Source: Clostridia bacterium (GTDB lineage Bacteria > Bacillota > DSM-521 > Neomoorellales > SLTJ01). Taken from it: 45,642 nucleotides of DNA. The stretch spans positions 1-45,642 of the forward strand of contig JANLFO010000019.1 in the NCBI GenBank assembly GCA_024653205.1, in the 5' to 3' direction. Of the stretch, positions 33,352 through 41,216 are shown piece after piece. Both the position numbers and the translations under genes were made by a program. The notes beneath the pieces are model-generated. The model was not told where the DNA came from, searched no databases, and saw only the letters and a list, made by a program, of their open reading frames with translations. The number at the start of each line of letters is the position of its first letter. Positions within the stretch are counted from its first letter, which is position 1.

Positions 33352-33449
33352 CTCCTTTGCTCCAGCATCTTGCGCGCCACACGCAGGAAGAGGCTGTACA
33401 TGCGTAACCTGGCTTGAAGCCGACGCCAGTTAGCCCGACCAGACTTCAC

Positions 33450-33491
33450 CAAAACAAATCCCCCCTGGGATAAAGTATTGCCCAGGGGGGA
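33450..33491 (-). terminator. Terminator after the YkuK-like gene
   Basis: An 11-bp perfect stem TCCCCCCTGGG (33491-33481 read on minus) / CCCAGGGGGGA (33469-33459) with an 11-base loop, followed by TTTGTTTTGG. It ends the minus-strand rsmA-ykuK transcript, convergent with sleB. Confidence 0.82.
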
Positions 33492-33518
33492 CGTTCCCCA
33501 AACCCCGTCACCGGGCCC

Positions 33519-33992
33519 CTACTTGGTGTGCTTGTCGGCCACCTTGGTGGCCCCGCAGGAGTCCGGCTTTATCTTGGCATCAAAACCGCTGCCCACCACC
33601 ATTCCCACTATCTCTCGCACCAGGTCCCTGGTCTGGCCGCTGGTGCCCACGTCCAGATGGATCTCCACGTTGAGCTCACTGTGCCCGTTCAGCGCCAGCT
33701 TTTGGGCCAGAAAACTGGCGGTTTCCAGACTTAAGGAGGCCTCGTAAAAAATGCGCTGCCTCAGGCTGGCCAAACGGCGGTGGATACGCCGCCGATAGTA
33801 GTAGCGTCCACCCTTACCCACCTGGTGTACGATAATGGCGGTTACGAAGCACGTTTCGTCCCGCACCTGGGAGTCGGTACCGATAATCAGGCGGTACTCG
33901 GCCTCGGGGTTGGCGTCGATGAAGGCCACGAGGTCCGAAAAAACCTCCTCCAGGGTTAAGGGGCCTTTGGTGGGACTGATGAAGTACTCCAC
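33519..33992 (-). CDS. YkuK-family RNase H-like protein (DUF458)
   Basis: A 157-residue soluble protein. The N-terminal half contains LIIGTDSQVRDETCFVTAIIVHQVG, which is the RNase H-like first strand with its Asp. SLRQRIFYEASLSLETA and LNVEIHLDVGTSGQTRDLVREIVGMV (a further Asp) complete the DUF458/YkuK pattern. The C-terminus CGATKVADKHTK matches the family's conserved end. The nuclease activity is presumed from the fold, and no substrate is known to me. It begins 3 bases past rsmA, so it is co-transcribed with the rRNA methylase. Confidence 0.82.
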   Translation of the reverse strand: MEYFISPTKGPLTLEEVFSDLVAFIDANPEAEYRLIIGTDSQVRDETCFVTAIIVHQVGKGGRYYYRRRIHRRLASLRQRIFYEASLSLETASFLAQKLALNGHSELNVEIHLDVGTSGQTRDLVREIVGMVVGSGFDAKIKPDSCGATKVADKHTK

Positions 33993-33995
33993 CGC

Positions 33996-34886
33996 CTATC
34001 CGCCCTTTCTATATCTAATAAAAGCCCGGCTCAGGGCCGCATAATCTTCCAGGCTCAGCTCCTCGGCCCGGCAGGTTTCGGAAAAGCCCTGCTCGGATAA
34101 GACCGCCCTTACCCTTTCCTTGGGCAGCCCCAACCCGGCCTCCAGGGCGTTGAGCAAGATCTTGCGCCGCCGGCCGAAGCCGGCGCGCACCAATCCGAAG
34201 AAGAACTCTTCATCCCCCACTTCTACCGGTGGTTGAGACCGTCTTACCAGTCTTACCACGGTGGAATCAACCTCCGGTCGGGGCCAGAACTTTTCCCGAC
34301 CCACCTCGGCAATGCGGCGGACCTCCGCAAAGTAGCTGACCGCGACGGTCAGGAGTCCGTAGGCCTTGCTTCCCGGGACCGCCAGCAGCCGCTCCGCTAC
34401 CTCCCGCTGGACGGTCAGCACCGCCAGGGTGAAACCCGGCTCGCGGGTCAGCAGTTGCCGCAGGAAAGCCGACGTCAGGTAGTAAGGAAGGTTAGCAACC
34501 ACCTTGAATCGGGTCGCCCCTTCCTCGCGGGCCAGGCCGCTCAAGCTGGTCCGCCGCACATCGGCCAGGACTATCCGCACGTTGGCCAAGGCTCCCACGG
34601 TATAGCCCAGAACCGGAAGCAGCCCGGCATCGACCTCCAGGGCCACCACCCGGCCGGCCGTAGCGGCCAGCGCGCGGGTAAGGGTTCCCAGCCCCGAACC
34701 CACCTCGACCACTACGTCGTCAGGGCCGAGGTCGGCGGCGGCTACGATGCGGCGGACCGTTTCCCGGCTGACCAAGAAGTGTTGCCCTCGCCTGGGCCGG
34801 GGCCGGAGGTTAAAGCGCCTAACCACCGCCCGGGTGACCGCAGGAGAAGCCAGGTCAACTTCTGGAGGCAGTATTTCGGCGGCCAC
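33996..34886 (-). CDS. rsmA: 16S rRNA dimethyladenosine methyltransferase RsmA (KsgA)
   Basis: RsmA dimethylates A1518 and A1519 of 16S rRNA late in 30S assembly. The 296-residue protein has GQHFLVSRETVRRIV, SAM motif I VVEVGSGLGTLTRAL (about 59-73), motif II VALEVDAGL, VLADVRR and catalytic motif IV NLPYYLTSAFL. LLNALEAGLGLPKERV and SLEDYAALSRAF are in the C-terminal domain. The predicted promoter is only about 5 bases before the GTG at 34886 and no clear SD is seen, so the start may be leaderless or slightly different. Confidence 0.94.
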   Translation of the reverse strand: MAAEILPPEVDLASPAVTRAVVRRFNLRPRPRRGQHFLVSRETVRRIVAAADLGPDDVVVEVGSGLGTLTRALAATAGRVVALEVDAGLLPVLGYTVGALANVRIVLADVRRTSLSGLAREEGATRFKVVANLPYYLTSAFLRQLLTREPGFTLAVLTVQREVAERLLAVPGSKAYGLLTVAVSYFAEVRRIAEVGREKFWPRPEVDSTVVRLVRRSQPPVEVGDEEFFFGLVRAGFGRRRKILLNALEAGLGLPKERVRAVLSEQGFSETCRAEELSLEDYAALSRAFIRYRKGG

Positions 34887-34897
34887 GTCCCTAAACC

Positions 34898-34926
34898 ATT
34901 ATAGTCGATATCCATTTCCGGGGCAA
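34898..34926 (-). promoter_or_regulatory. Promoter of rsmA
   Basis: TTGCCC (34926-34921), a 17-base spacer and TATAAT (34903-34898). Predicted transcription begins near 34891, almost at the called start codon. Confidence 0.65.
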
Positions 34927-34939
34927 AGTTAAGCTGTGG

Positions 34940-34970
34940 CAAAACTAAATAGGGAGGCGTTCCACCTCCC
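34940..34970 (-). terminator. Terminator after the 3D-domain gene
   Basis: A GGGAGG/CCTCCC stem with a 7-base loop (34952-34970) followed on the minus strand by TATTTAGTTTTG. It closes the metG-tatD-rpfB transcript. Confidence 0.68.
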
Positions 34971-34974
34971 CGGC

Positions 34975-35940
34975 TCAATCCAGTATGTACACTTTCACCC
35001 GTTGCCGGCCCCACCGTCGCGCCTGATCGGGGTCTTCAAAGTACACGTCTATCCGGTCGCCCTTGATAGCGCTGCCCACGTCCTCGGCCCGACCGTAACC
35101 GTAGCCCTCCACGTAGAGGCGCGTGCCCAGAGGAATCACCCTTGGGTCCACCGCCACCGTACCCCGTTTGGGCCTGGTTCCGGTGGCGGTCCGGCTATGC
35201 AGTGCGTAGGCCGTGGCCACCATCTCCCGCACTTCCCGGTAGGAATCCGGCGCGCCACGAGCGGCCAGCGTTAGCCCTGCGGGAGCGGAGCCGGTACCCA
35301 CGGCGATTATCTTTTCCACCGGCGCCCGGATTACCGTTACCCCGATCTCTTCTTTGGCAACCACTTCGCCGTTGGCGTACGTAACCCGCCACACCCTCTG
35401 CTGCAGTCCCTCTCGGCCGGCCCGCAGCACCTTGGTATGGCCCTTGGGCAGGTAGGACACCGTTTGGCGCCGGGTAGAAAAAGGAATGACCTCGTTAACC
35501 GCTACCTCCTCGGTTTTCACCCGTACCACTTTTACGGTATCCCCCGGGCCTACCGTGGACTCCAGTGCGGGTTCCACCCGGTCTTCCGGCCCCAGGGCCA
35601 CATTCTGAGCCGCCAGCAGTCGGCCCACGGTCACCGGTACGGTGCGAACGGTTCGGGTCTCCCCTGCTATTTCCAGGGTCACCGGTCCGGAACGGATTAC
35701 CTCCACCCGCATTCCGTCGTGAAGGGGAGTCTCCCGGCCGGGCTGCACCTCGTCTTCCGGCGCCAGCACCACCCCTTGGCTGGCCAGCAGTTCGCCCACC
35801 GACCCGGCAAAGGTGGCTAACCTGCGTTCTTCGCCGTCCACCGCCAGGCAGACATCGTTTCGCGCCCAGCAACCGTAGGCGACTATGACGCCTACGGTCA
35901 GTCCCACCATTACCAGGCCTAGAGGTCTTGAGCTTCGCAC
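34975..35940 (-). CDS. Exported DUF348-G5-3D domain protein (RpfB/YabE type)
   Basis: A 321-residue cell-wall protein, probably remodelling peptidoglycan. A membrane or signal segment (LGLVMVGLTVGVIVAYGCW) lies at about 7-25. Two DUF348 repeats (about 30-70 and 85-125) contain SVGELLASQGVVLAPEDEV and TVGRLLAAQNVALGPEDRV. A G5 domain follows (KTEEVAVNEVIPFSTRRQTV...). The C-terminal 3D domain (VATAYALHSRTATGTRPKRG; AVDPRVIPLGTRLYVEGYG; IKGDRIDVYF) has the three aspartates that define it. The order matches B. subtilis YabE. It sits between tatD and rsmA, where RNase M5 (rnmV) would also be expected but is missing. Confidence 0.9.
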   Translation of the reverse strand: MRSSRPLGLVMVGLTVGVIVAYGCWARNDVCLAVDGEERRLATFAGSVGELLASQGVVLAPEDEVQPGRETPLHDGMRVEVIRSGPVTLEIAGETRTVRTVPVTVGRLLAAQNVALGPEDRVEPALESTVGPGDTVKVVRVKTEEVAVNEVIPFSTRRQTVSYLPKGHTKVLRAGREGLQQRVWRVTYANGEVVAKEEIGVTVIRAPVEKIIAVGTGSAPAGLTLAARGAPDSYREVREMVATAYALHSRTATGTRPKRGTVAVDPRVIPLGTRLYVEGYGYGRAEDVGSAIKGDRIDVYFEDPDQARRWGRQRVKVYILD

Positions 35941-36012
35941 CGGGGTCGTCTGCCCTCCGTAGGGGAGGTGTCGGCTTCAGCCTCCCCGCCAGTCTGCCGT
36001 AATCTGTCACAT

Positions 36013-36819
36013 TCATTTCGCCTTTTGGCCTGCAGATTCCTCCTGCTCCAATCGAGAAAGATGAAAAAGGTTGGCAGTTGCCCCACCCGTGACCCCAATG
36101 ACTTCTTCCGTGTCCGTCTCCAGCAGTTCCGCCAGGCGCTCCGCTACCAGTTTCACCCGTGCCGGCTCATTGCGCTGACCGCGATAGGGCACGGGACTCA
36201 AGTACGGAGAGTCGGTTTCCACCAGGAAGCGGCCGGGAGGCACGGCGGCCAGCACCCGGCGATAATGCTCTTCGGTCCTCGGGAACGTAACCGGCCCGGC
36301 AAAGGAAAGGTAAAACCCTCGCTTGACCAGGCGGCCGGCCATGGCCGCATCCCCGGAAAAGCAGTGGATCACACCCGCCAGACCCGGTCCCACCCGTTCC
36401 AAGAGGGTTTCCGTGTCGCGGTGGGCCTCCCGGTTGTGCACGATCACCGGCAGCCCCAGGGTTTGGGCCAGGCGGAGCTGGAGATCAAAAACCCTGAGCT
36501 GAACTTCGCGGGGCGAGCGGTTGTAGTAATAGTCGAGCCCGATCTCCCCGATGGCCACTACCCTGGGATCGCGCGCCAGTTCGGCCAGCGCTTCCAGGTC
36601 CTGTTCCCGAAAATGTCGGGCCTCGTGGGGGTGAAAGCCCACCGCCGCTGCGACCATGGGGTAGCGGTGGGCCAGGTTCACCGCCTCTCGGGAAGAGGCG
36701 AGATCCGTTCCCACGGTGATTATCCACGTGACTCCGGCAGCTCGGGCCCGTTCGATTACCTCCGGCAACTCGGCGCCGAAACGCGGATCGTCGAGGTGGG
36801 CGTGACTGTCTACGAGCAC
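36013..36819 (-). CDS. tatD: TatD-family metal-dependent deoxyribonuclease
   Basis: TatD enzymes are TIM-barrel hydrolases with 3'-5' exonuclease activity. The 268-residue protein begins MLVDSHAHLDDPRFG (HxH metal site). It contains VGFHPHEARHF, VAIGEIGLDYYYNRSPREVQ with the metal glutamate, LPVIVHNREAHRDT, GVIHCFSGDAAMAGRLVKRG and FLVETDSPYLSPVPYRGQRN. All are family landmarks, including the C-terminal catalytic Asp. It follows metG by 14 bases, the usual metS-tatD pair of Firmicutes. Confidence 0.95.
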   Translation of the reverse strand: MLVDSHAHLDDPRFGAELPEVIERARAAGVTWIITVGTDLASSREAVNLAHRYPMVAAAVGFHPHEARHFREQDLEALAELARDPRVVAIGEIGLDYYYNRSPREVQLRVFDLQLRLAQTLGLPVIVHNREAHRDTETLLERVGPGLAGVIHCFSGDAAMAGRLVKRGFYLSFAGPVTFPRTEEHYRRVLAAVPPGRFLVETDSPYLSPVPYRGQRNEPARVKLVAERLAELLETDTEEVIGVTGGATANLFHLSRLEQEESAGQKAK

Positions 36820-36833
36820 GCTCCCACCCCGTC

Positions 36834-38750
36834 CTAGCGAACCTTGCTGCCGCCGGCAACGGGTCGATCCACGGTCAGGAGGCTCACGGTTTCACCCTGG
36901 GTTGCCGCCAGAATCATTCCCTGTGACCAAATGCCCCTCACCTTGGCCGGCGCCAAATTGGCCACCAGTACTACCAGCCGGCCGACCAGGTCCTCGGGCC
37001 GGTAGTACTGGGCAATCCCGGCCACCACGGTTCGTTCCTCCTGCCCCAGCCTCAATACCAGCTTCAGCAGGCGGTCGGCCCCGGGCACCTTTTCCGCCTG
37101 AACCACCTCGGCAACGCGGAGGTCCAGCCGGCCGAACTCCTCGATACTTATGGTTTGCCCGGCGGCCGCCTTCTCCTGACCCGGCGAGGGGCCGGGAGTG
37201 ACTGTAGAGGGCATCGTCGGTTCCTCCTTTCGTGGGAATAGCGCGGGCCCGCGATTGACTGCCGTTCCCGGAGGAAGGATCCCCCACTTGCGGGCACTCT
37301 CCCAGGTCTGCAGCTGCTGCGCGTCCTCCAGACCCAGCTGCGGCCATACCCGAGGCGGGAGACCGGGCAGGAATGGGGACAGGAGGACGGTGAGCACCCT
37401 CAAGCCCTCGGCCAGGTTATAGAGAACGGTATGCAGGCGCTCGACTTGCCCCTCGCGGACCAGGTTCCACGGCGCCGCTTCGTCCACGTACTTGTTGGCC
37501 CTGGCCACCAGTTCCCAGATTGCCGCCAGGGCTCCGGCAAAATCAAAACGCTCGAGTTCCTGCTCCACCCGCTCTACCGCCCGCGCTGCCGTCTCGGCCA
37601 GATCGGTTTCCATGCGGGTGGAAGCACCGGGCACAGGCACCACGCCTTGAGTGTAGCGCTCGATCATGGCCAGGGTGCGGCTGAAGAGGTTGCCCAGGTC
37701 ATTGGCCAGGTCGCGGTTGTACCGTTCTACCAGGGCCTCCTCGGAATAGTAGCCGTCGGCTCCGTAGGGAAGCTCCCGGAGCAGGAAGTAGCGGATGGCA
37801 TCCGCCCCGTATCTTTCGATCAGTACTACCGGATCCACAACGTTCCCCTTTGACTTGGACATTTTCCCCCCGCCGACCATCAGCCAGCCGTGTCCGAACA
37901 CCCGCCTCGGAGGTTGAACCCCCGCCGCCATGAGCATAATGGGCCAAATAACGGCGTGAAAGCGCACGATATCCTTTCCCACCAGGTGGGTGGCCGCCGG
38001 CCAATAGCGTTCGAACTTGTCGGTCTGAGAGCTCCCCCACCCCAGGGCGGAGATGTAGTTGGTGAGGGCGTCGAACCAAACGTAGACCACGTGCCTGGGA
38101 TCTCCCGGCACCGGCACCCCCCAGTCGAAGGTGGTGCGGGAAATGCAGAGGTCCTCCAGGCCGCCGCGCACGAAGCTCACCATTTCGTTGTAGCGCGAGG
38201 CCGGCTGGACGAAGTCCGGATTCTCTTCCAGGAATTGCAGCAGGCGATCGGCATACTTGCCTAGCCGGAAGAAGTATCCCTCTTCCGTCACCCGTTCCAC
38301 CGGCCGCCCGCAATCCGGGCAGCATCCGTCTACCAATCGGGTCTCCGTCCAGAAGGTTTCACAGGGCGTGCAGTACCAACCTTCATAGGTAGATTTATAG
38401 ATGTCACCTTGCTCCCGCAACTTCAGGAACAGTTGTTGTACCGCCTGCTGATGGCGGGGCTCGGTAGTGCGCAGGAAATCGTCGTAGGATATTCCTAAAC
38501 GCCGCCACAGGTCCTGAAAGGTGGCGACGATTCGATCCACGTACTCCTGCGGTTTCACCCCGGCCTCCAGGGCCTTGCGCTGGATCTTCAGACCGTGTTC
38601 GTCCGAACCGGTAAGGAACCAGACCTCATGGCCGCGCATCCGCTTGTAACGGGCCAGGGTATCGGCCATGGTGGTGGTAAGGGCGTGCCCGATATGCAAC
38701 CGGTCGCTGGGGTAGTAAATAGGCGTGGTAACGTAAAAGGGTTCGGCCAC
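36834..38750 (-). CDS. metG: Methionyl-tRNA synthetase with C-terminal tRNA-binding domain
   Basis: MetRS charges both methionine tRNAs. The frame opens at 38783, but that ATG is part of the -10 box. The GTG at 38750 has AAGGAGG 9 bases upstream and gives MAEPFYVTTPIYYPSDRLHI, 638 residues. The HIGH motif is HIGH in RLHIGHALTT, and a four-cysteine zinc knuckle follows (CTPCETFW...GCCPDCGRP). KMSKSKGN is further on, then the anticodon helical bundle. The last 110 residues are a Trbp111/EMAP-like OB fold (FGRLDLRVAEVVQAEKVPGA). The promoter is divergent from abrB. Confidence 0.96.
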   Translation of the reverse strand: MAEPFYVTTPIYYPSDRLHIGHALTTTMADTLARYKRMRGHEVWFLTGSDEHGLKIQRKALEAGVKPQEYVDRIVATFQDLWRRLGISYDDFLRTTEPRHQQAVQQLFLKLREQGDIYKSTYEGWYCTPCETFWTETRLVDGCCPDCGRPVERVTEEGYFFRLGKYADRLLQFLEENPDFVQPASRYNEMVSFVRGGLEDLCISRTTFDWGVPVPGDPRHVVYVWFDALTNYISALGWGSSQTDKFERYWPAATHLVGKDIVRFHAVIWPIMLMAAGVQPPRRVFGHGWLMVGGGKMSKSKGNVVDPVVLIERYGADAIRYFLLRELPYGADGYYSEEALVERYNRDLANDLGNLFSRTLAMIERYTQGVVPVPGASTRMETDLAETAARAVERVEQELERFDFAGALAAIWELVARANKYVDEAAPWNLVREGQVERLHTVLYNLAEGLRVLTVLLSPFLPGLPPRVWPQLGLEDAQQLQTWESARKWGILPPGTAVNRGPALFPRKEEPTMPSTVTPGPSPGQEKAAAGQTISIEEFGRLDLRVAEVVQAEKVPGADRLLKLVLRLGQEERTVVAGIAQYYRPEDLVGRLVVLVANLAPAKVRGIWSQGMILAATQGETVSLLTVDRPVAGGSKVR

Positions 38751-38778
38751 CGCACCCGTCCTCCTTTTTACTTTATTT

Positions 38779-38806
38779 ATCATAGCACCAAAAAAAGAGC
38801 TGTCAA
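38779..38806 (-). promoter_or_regulatory. Sigma-A promoter of metG-tatD-rpfB
   Basis: TTGACA (38806-38801), a 16-base spacer and TATGAT (38784-38779). It is back to back with the abrB promoter, with 16 bases between the two -35 boxes. Confidence 0.78.
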
Positions 38807-38822
38807 GTTGGGTAGGAAACTA

Positions 38823-38851
38823 TTGACTTTAAATGCAAACGCTGGTACGAT
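38823..38851 (+). promoter_or_regulatory. Sigma-A promoter of abrB
   Basis: TTGACT (38823-38828), a 17-base spacer and TACGAT (38846-38851). Predicted +1 is near 38858. Confidence 0.75.
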
Positions 38852-38863
38852 AGTAGTAAAGAC

Positions 38864-38870
38864 TGTCGAA
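38864..38870 (+). promoter_or_regulatory. Spo0A box downstream of the abrB promoter
   Basis: TGTCGAA is an exact match to the Spo0A box consensus. It lies at about +7 to +13 of the predicted abrB transcript. In B. subtilis phosphorylated Spo0A represses abrB from boxes just downstream of the start sites, so the position supports the same control here. Only one clear box is seen. Confidence 0.6.
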
Positions 38871-38899
38871 ATATGTTTGCCAAGGGAGAGGAGAACATG

Positions 38900-39148
38900 A
38901 TGAAGTCGACGGGTATCGTACGGAAGGTGGACGAGCTGGGCCGGGTAGTGATCCCCATTGAGCTGCGGCGGACTTTAGGTATCGAGGAGAAGGACGCGCT
39001 GGAGATTTACGTGGATCAGGAGAAGATCATACTGAAGAAGTATCAGCCTGCCTGCATTTTCTGCGGTAATGCCGAGGAGATCACCCACTTCCGGGGAAAG
39101 AACGTCTGTCGGGAATGCCTCAGTCTGATGGCTTCGCAAGCTGTTTAG
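38900..39148 (+). CDS. abrB: AbrB/SpoVT-type transition-state regulator
   Basis: An 82-residue DNA-binding protein. Of two adjacent ATGs the second (38900) is 6 bases after GAGAGGAG and gives MKSTGIVRKVDELGRVVIPI, as in Bacillus AbrB. The swapped-hairpin DNA-binding domain occupies 1-52 (ELRRTLGIEEKDALEIYVDQ, EKIILKKYQP). The tail differs from Bacillus: two CxxC pairs (CIFCGNAEEITHFRGKNVCREC) suggest a small zinc site, as in clostridial AbrB proteins. It is one of the few plus-strand genes, divergent from metG, and is probably repressed by Spo0A. Confidence 0.92.
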   Translation: MKSTGIVRKVDELGRVVIPIELRRTLGIEEKDALEIYVDQEKIILKKYQPACIFCGNAEEITHFRGKNVCRECLSLMASQAV

Positions 39149-39168
39149 GGTGGACAAGCTATAGAAGG

Positions 39169-40119
39169 TTATCGAAGCGGCTCCGAATCCGGGGCCGCTT
39201 CGGCCTTTAGGGCTAGGCGGTACAGCTCTCGCCGGGGAACACCGGCCTCGGCCGCTACCCTCCTGACCGCTTCCGAAAAAGGGACGCCCGCCTCTCGTTG
39301 CCTTTTCACCTCCCGAAGCACTTGTTCCCAGTCTACATCTTCTGGCGGCCGGCACCCCTCGATTACGACCACTACTTCCCCTCGAGGAGGGTTGACGGTG
39401 AAATGGTCCAGCAGCTCTGATACTGACCCCCGCAACACCTCCTCGTGCAACTTGGTCAGTTCCCGCGCCACCGCCGCCTGCCGGTCCCCCAGCACCGCCA
39501 GCAGGTCTGCCAAGGTTTCCTGCAAACGGTGGGGCGCTTCATAAAAGACCAGGGTCCGTTCCTCGTCTGCCAGGCTCTCCAGGTATTTCCTCCGCGCTCC
39601 GGCTTGACGCGGCAGAAATCCTTCGAAGGCAAAGCGCCGGGTGGAAAGACCGGAGACCACCAGCGCCGGGACAAACGCCGTCGGTCCGGGGAGGGCCTCT
39701 ACCGGAATGCCTTCCCGGATGGCGGCCCTTACTGCCCTTTCTCCCGGGTCGGATATGCCCGGAGTCCCCGCCTCGCTCAAGAGGGCCACGTCTCTGCCGC
39801 GACGAAGGTACTCCAGTATGTAGCCCACCCGCTGCTCTTCGTTGTGTCGGTGGTAACTCACCACCGGCACCCGCCGCACGCGATAGCGCTCCAGCAAGAC
39901 CTTCACCTTGCGCGTATCCTCGGCGGCAATCAGGTCCACCCGCCGCAGGACCTTCAGGGTCCTGATGGTAATATCTTCTAGATTGCCTATCGGCGTGGGG
40001 CAAACAAATAACCGGCCGGGGGAAATCCCCCCTTCGGGGTTTTCCCCGGCCGGGTCTTGCCGCTTCGGGCTTCCGCTGCTGCCGATGCCCTCGGCCGAAC
40101 TAGGTCTGCGCCTGCTCAT
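39169..40119 (-). CDS. rsmI: 16S rRNA (cytidine-1402-2'-O)-methyltransferase
   Basis: RsmI methylates the ribose of C1402 in the decoding centre. The 316-residue protein has the tetrapyrrole-methylase fold: GRLFVCPTPIGNLEDITIRTL (35-55), LIAAEDTRKVKVLLERY, VSYHRHNEEQR, LLSEAGTPGISDPGERAVRAA and ALPGPTAFVPALVVSGLSTRRFAFEGFLPR. About 34 residues precede the conserved start and are rich in Pro, Gly and Ser; their codons form a strong hairpin (40012-40053). The ATG overlaps the yabA stop by 20 bases and has GGAGG close upstream. The C-terminal segment (VPFSEAVRRVAAEAGVPRRE) is normal. Confidence 0.94.
   Translation of the reverse strand: MSRRRPSSAEGIGSSGSPKRQDPAGENPEGGISPGRLFVCPTPIGNLEDITIRTLKVLRRVDLIAAEDTRKVKVLLERYRVRRVPVVSYHRHNEEQRVGYILEYLRRGRDVALLSEAGTPGISDPGERAVRAAIREGIPVEALPGPTAFVPALVVSGLSTRRFAFEGFLPRQAGARRKYLESLADEERTLVFYEAPHRLQETLADLLAVLGDRQAAVARELTKLHEEVLRGSVSELLDHFTVNPPRGEVVVVIEGCRPPEDVDWEQVLREVKRQREAGVPFSEAVRRVAAEAGVPRRELYRLALKAEAAPDSEPLR
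40012..40053 (-). other. Strong hairpin with U-rich tail inside the 5' end of rsmI
   Basis: Perfect 10-bp arms CCGGCCGGGG (40012-40021) / CCCCGGCCGG (40044-40053) enclose further pairing (GAAA/TTTT and CCCC/GGGG). On the minus strand the hairpin is followed by TTATTTGTTTG. It resembles an intragenic terminator or attenuator in the N-terminal extension codons. Confidence 0.5.
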
Positions 40120-40420
40120 TTCCCTCCTCCCTCCCCAGGCGGGCCAGCAGGGCCAGACAGAGGAGGCAGCCCATGCCGTAGTTTAGGGGACGGGCAAAAT
40201 AGGGCGGGCAAATATGGTAGCCCTCGCGGTACAACTCGCGCAGCGAAACCACCCCCTGCTCCGGTCCGGGCCGGTGGTAGCCGCTGTAGAGCTGGGCCCG
40301 CAGGTTCCGGTTCTCTTCTTCTAGACCCCAAATGCGGGAACGCAGTTCCTGGACCTCGGCCAACAAGCCGGCCAGCCGGCCCTCAATCTGGGCCAAGGCC
40401 TCCGTCAGGCTGCTCTTCAA
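40100..40420 (-). CDS. yabA: Replication initiation control protein YabA
   Basis: YabA restrains DnaA-dependent initiation by bridging DnaA and DnaN. The 106-residue protein has the two expected parts: an N-terminal leucine-zipper coiled coil (LTEALAQIEGRLAGLLAEVQ to about residue 45) and a C-terminal zinc domain. That domain is SLRELYREGYHICPPYFARP...GCLLCLALLARLG, with H/C and CxxC ligands matching Bacillus YabA. It overlaps ricT by 38 bases upstream and rsmI by 20 downstream, keeping the order holB-ricT-yabA-rsmI. Confidence 0.88.
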   Translation of the reverse strand: MKSSLTEALAQIEGRLAGLLAEVQELRSRIWGLEEENRNLRAQLYSGYHRPGPEQGVVSLRELYREGYHICPPYFARPLNYGMGCLLCLALLARLGREEGNEQAQT

Positions 40421-41216
40421 CCTGCCCCACTTCCTCCCGGGGTACTTCCACTGCGACCTTGCTCTCCTCCAGTTCTACCGTAACCGTCCCTTTGACCACG
40501 TTGATCCCTACAACCCGGCCCGGACCGGACTCCAGAAGCACCCTCTGTCCGATCTCCGGGTAGCCGTTTCGGGCCTCCTCGTAAAGGTCGTTCTCGAAGC
40601 GCAGGCAGCACATGAGGCGGCCGCAAATGCCGGAGATCTTGACCGGGTTGAGGGAAAGGTTTTGATCCTTGGCCATGCGGATGGAAACCGGATCGAACTC
40701 ACCCAGGAAGGAAGCACAACAGAGTTCGCGGCCACAGCCGCCCAATCCACCCAGGAGCTTGGCCTCGTCCCGTACCCCTATCTGCCTCAGCTCGATACGG
40801 GTGCGGAAAACCGCCGCCAGATCCCGGACCAACTGGCGAAAGTCTACCCGCCCTTCGGCCGTAAAGTAGAAGGTCAGCCGGCTGCGGTCGAAGGTATACT
40901 CCGCTCCCACCAGCTTCATGGGCAGGCCGTGTTCCCGTATCTTCTGCTGGCAAATGGCAAAGGCTTCCTTTTCCAGGGCAGTATTACTCCGCAGCACCTC
41001 CTGGTCCTCGGCGGTAACCCTCCTGATTACCGGCCGTAAGGGAGTGACTATTTCCTCCTCGGATACCGCCTTGGTACCCACCACCACTTCTCCGTATTCC
41101 AGCCCGCGAACCGTTTCCACCAGCACCTTATCGCCTACGGCCAACTCCTGCTCCCCGGGATCAAAGTAGTATATTTTTCCGGCTCGCCGGAACCGGACCC
41201 CTACTATCCTTACCAC
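40383..41216 (-). CDS. ricT: RicT (YaaT, PSP1-domain) regulatory iron-sulfur protein
   Basis: In B. subtilis RicT with RicA and RicF assists RNase Y processing and affects sporulation and competence, and the complex carries 4Fe-4S clusters. The 277-residue protein has the PSP1 C-terminal core with the cysteine clusters LGGCGRELCCASFL and ISGICGRLMCCLRFE, which supply cluster ligands. The N-terminal part is a beta-rich domain (VRFRRAGKIYYFDPGEQELAVGD). The region LSLNPVKISGICGRLMCCL is diagnostic. It overlaps holB by 56 bases and yabA by 38. Confidence 0.93.
   Translation of the reverse strand: MVRIVGVRFRRAGKIYYFDPGEQELAVGDKVLVETVRGLEYGEVVVGTKAVSEEEIVTPLRPVIRRVTAEDQEVLRSNTALEKEAFAICQQKIREHGLPMKLVGAEYTFDRSRLTFYFTAEGRVDFRQLVRDLAAVFRTRIELRQIGVRDEAKLLGGLGGCGRELCCASFLGEFDPVSIRMAKDQNLSLNPVKISGICGRLMCCLRFENDLYEEARNGYPEIGQRVLLESGPGRVVGINVVKGTVTVELEESKVAVEVPREEVGQVEEQPDGGLGPD

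Noticed and set aside
33348-33449. A 33-codon minus-strand frame (GTG start, basic amphipathic peptide ending VARKMLEQRS) between the YkuK terminator and sleB
   Set aside because: It begins immediately after the T-run of a strong terminator, overlaps the stop of sleB, and has no proper SD. There is no evidence that it is transcribed.
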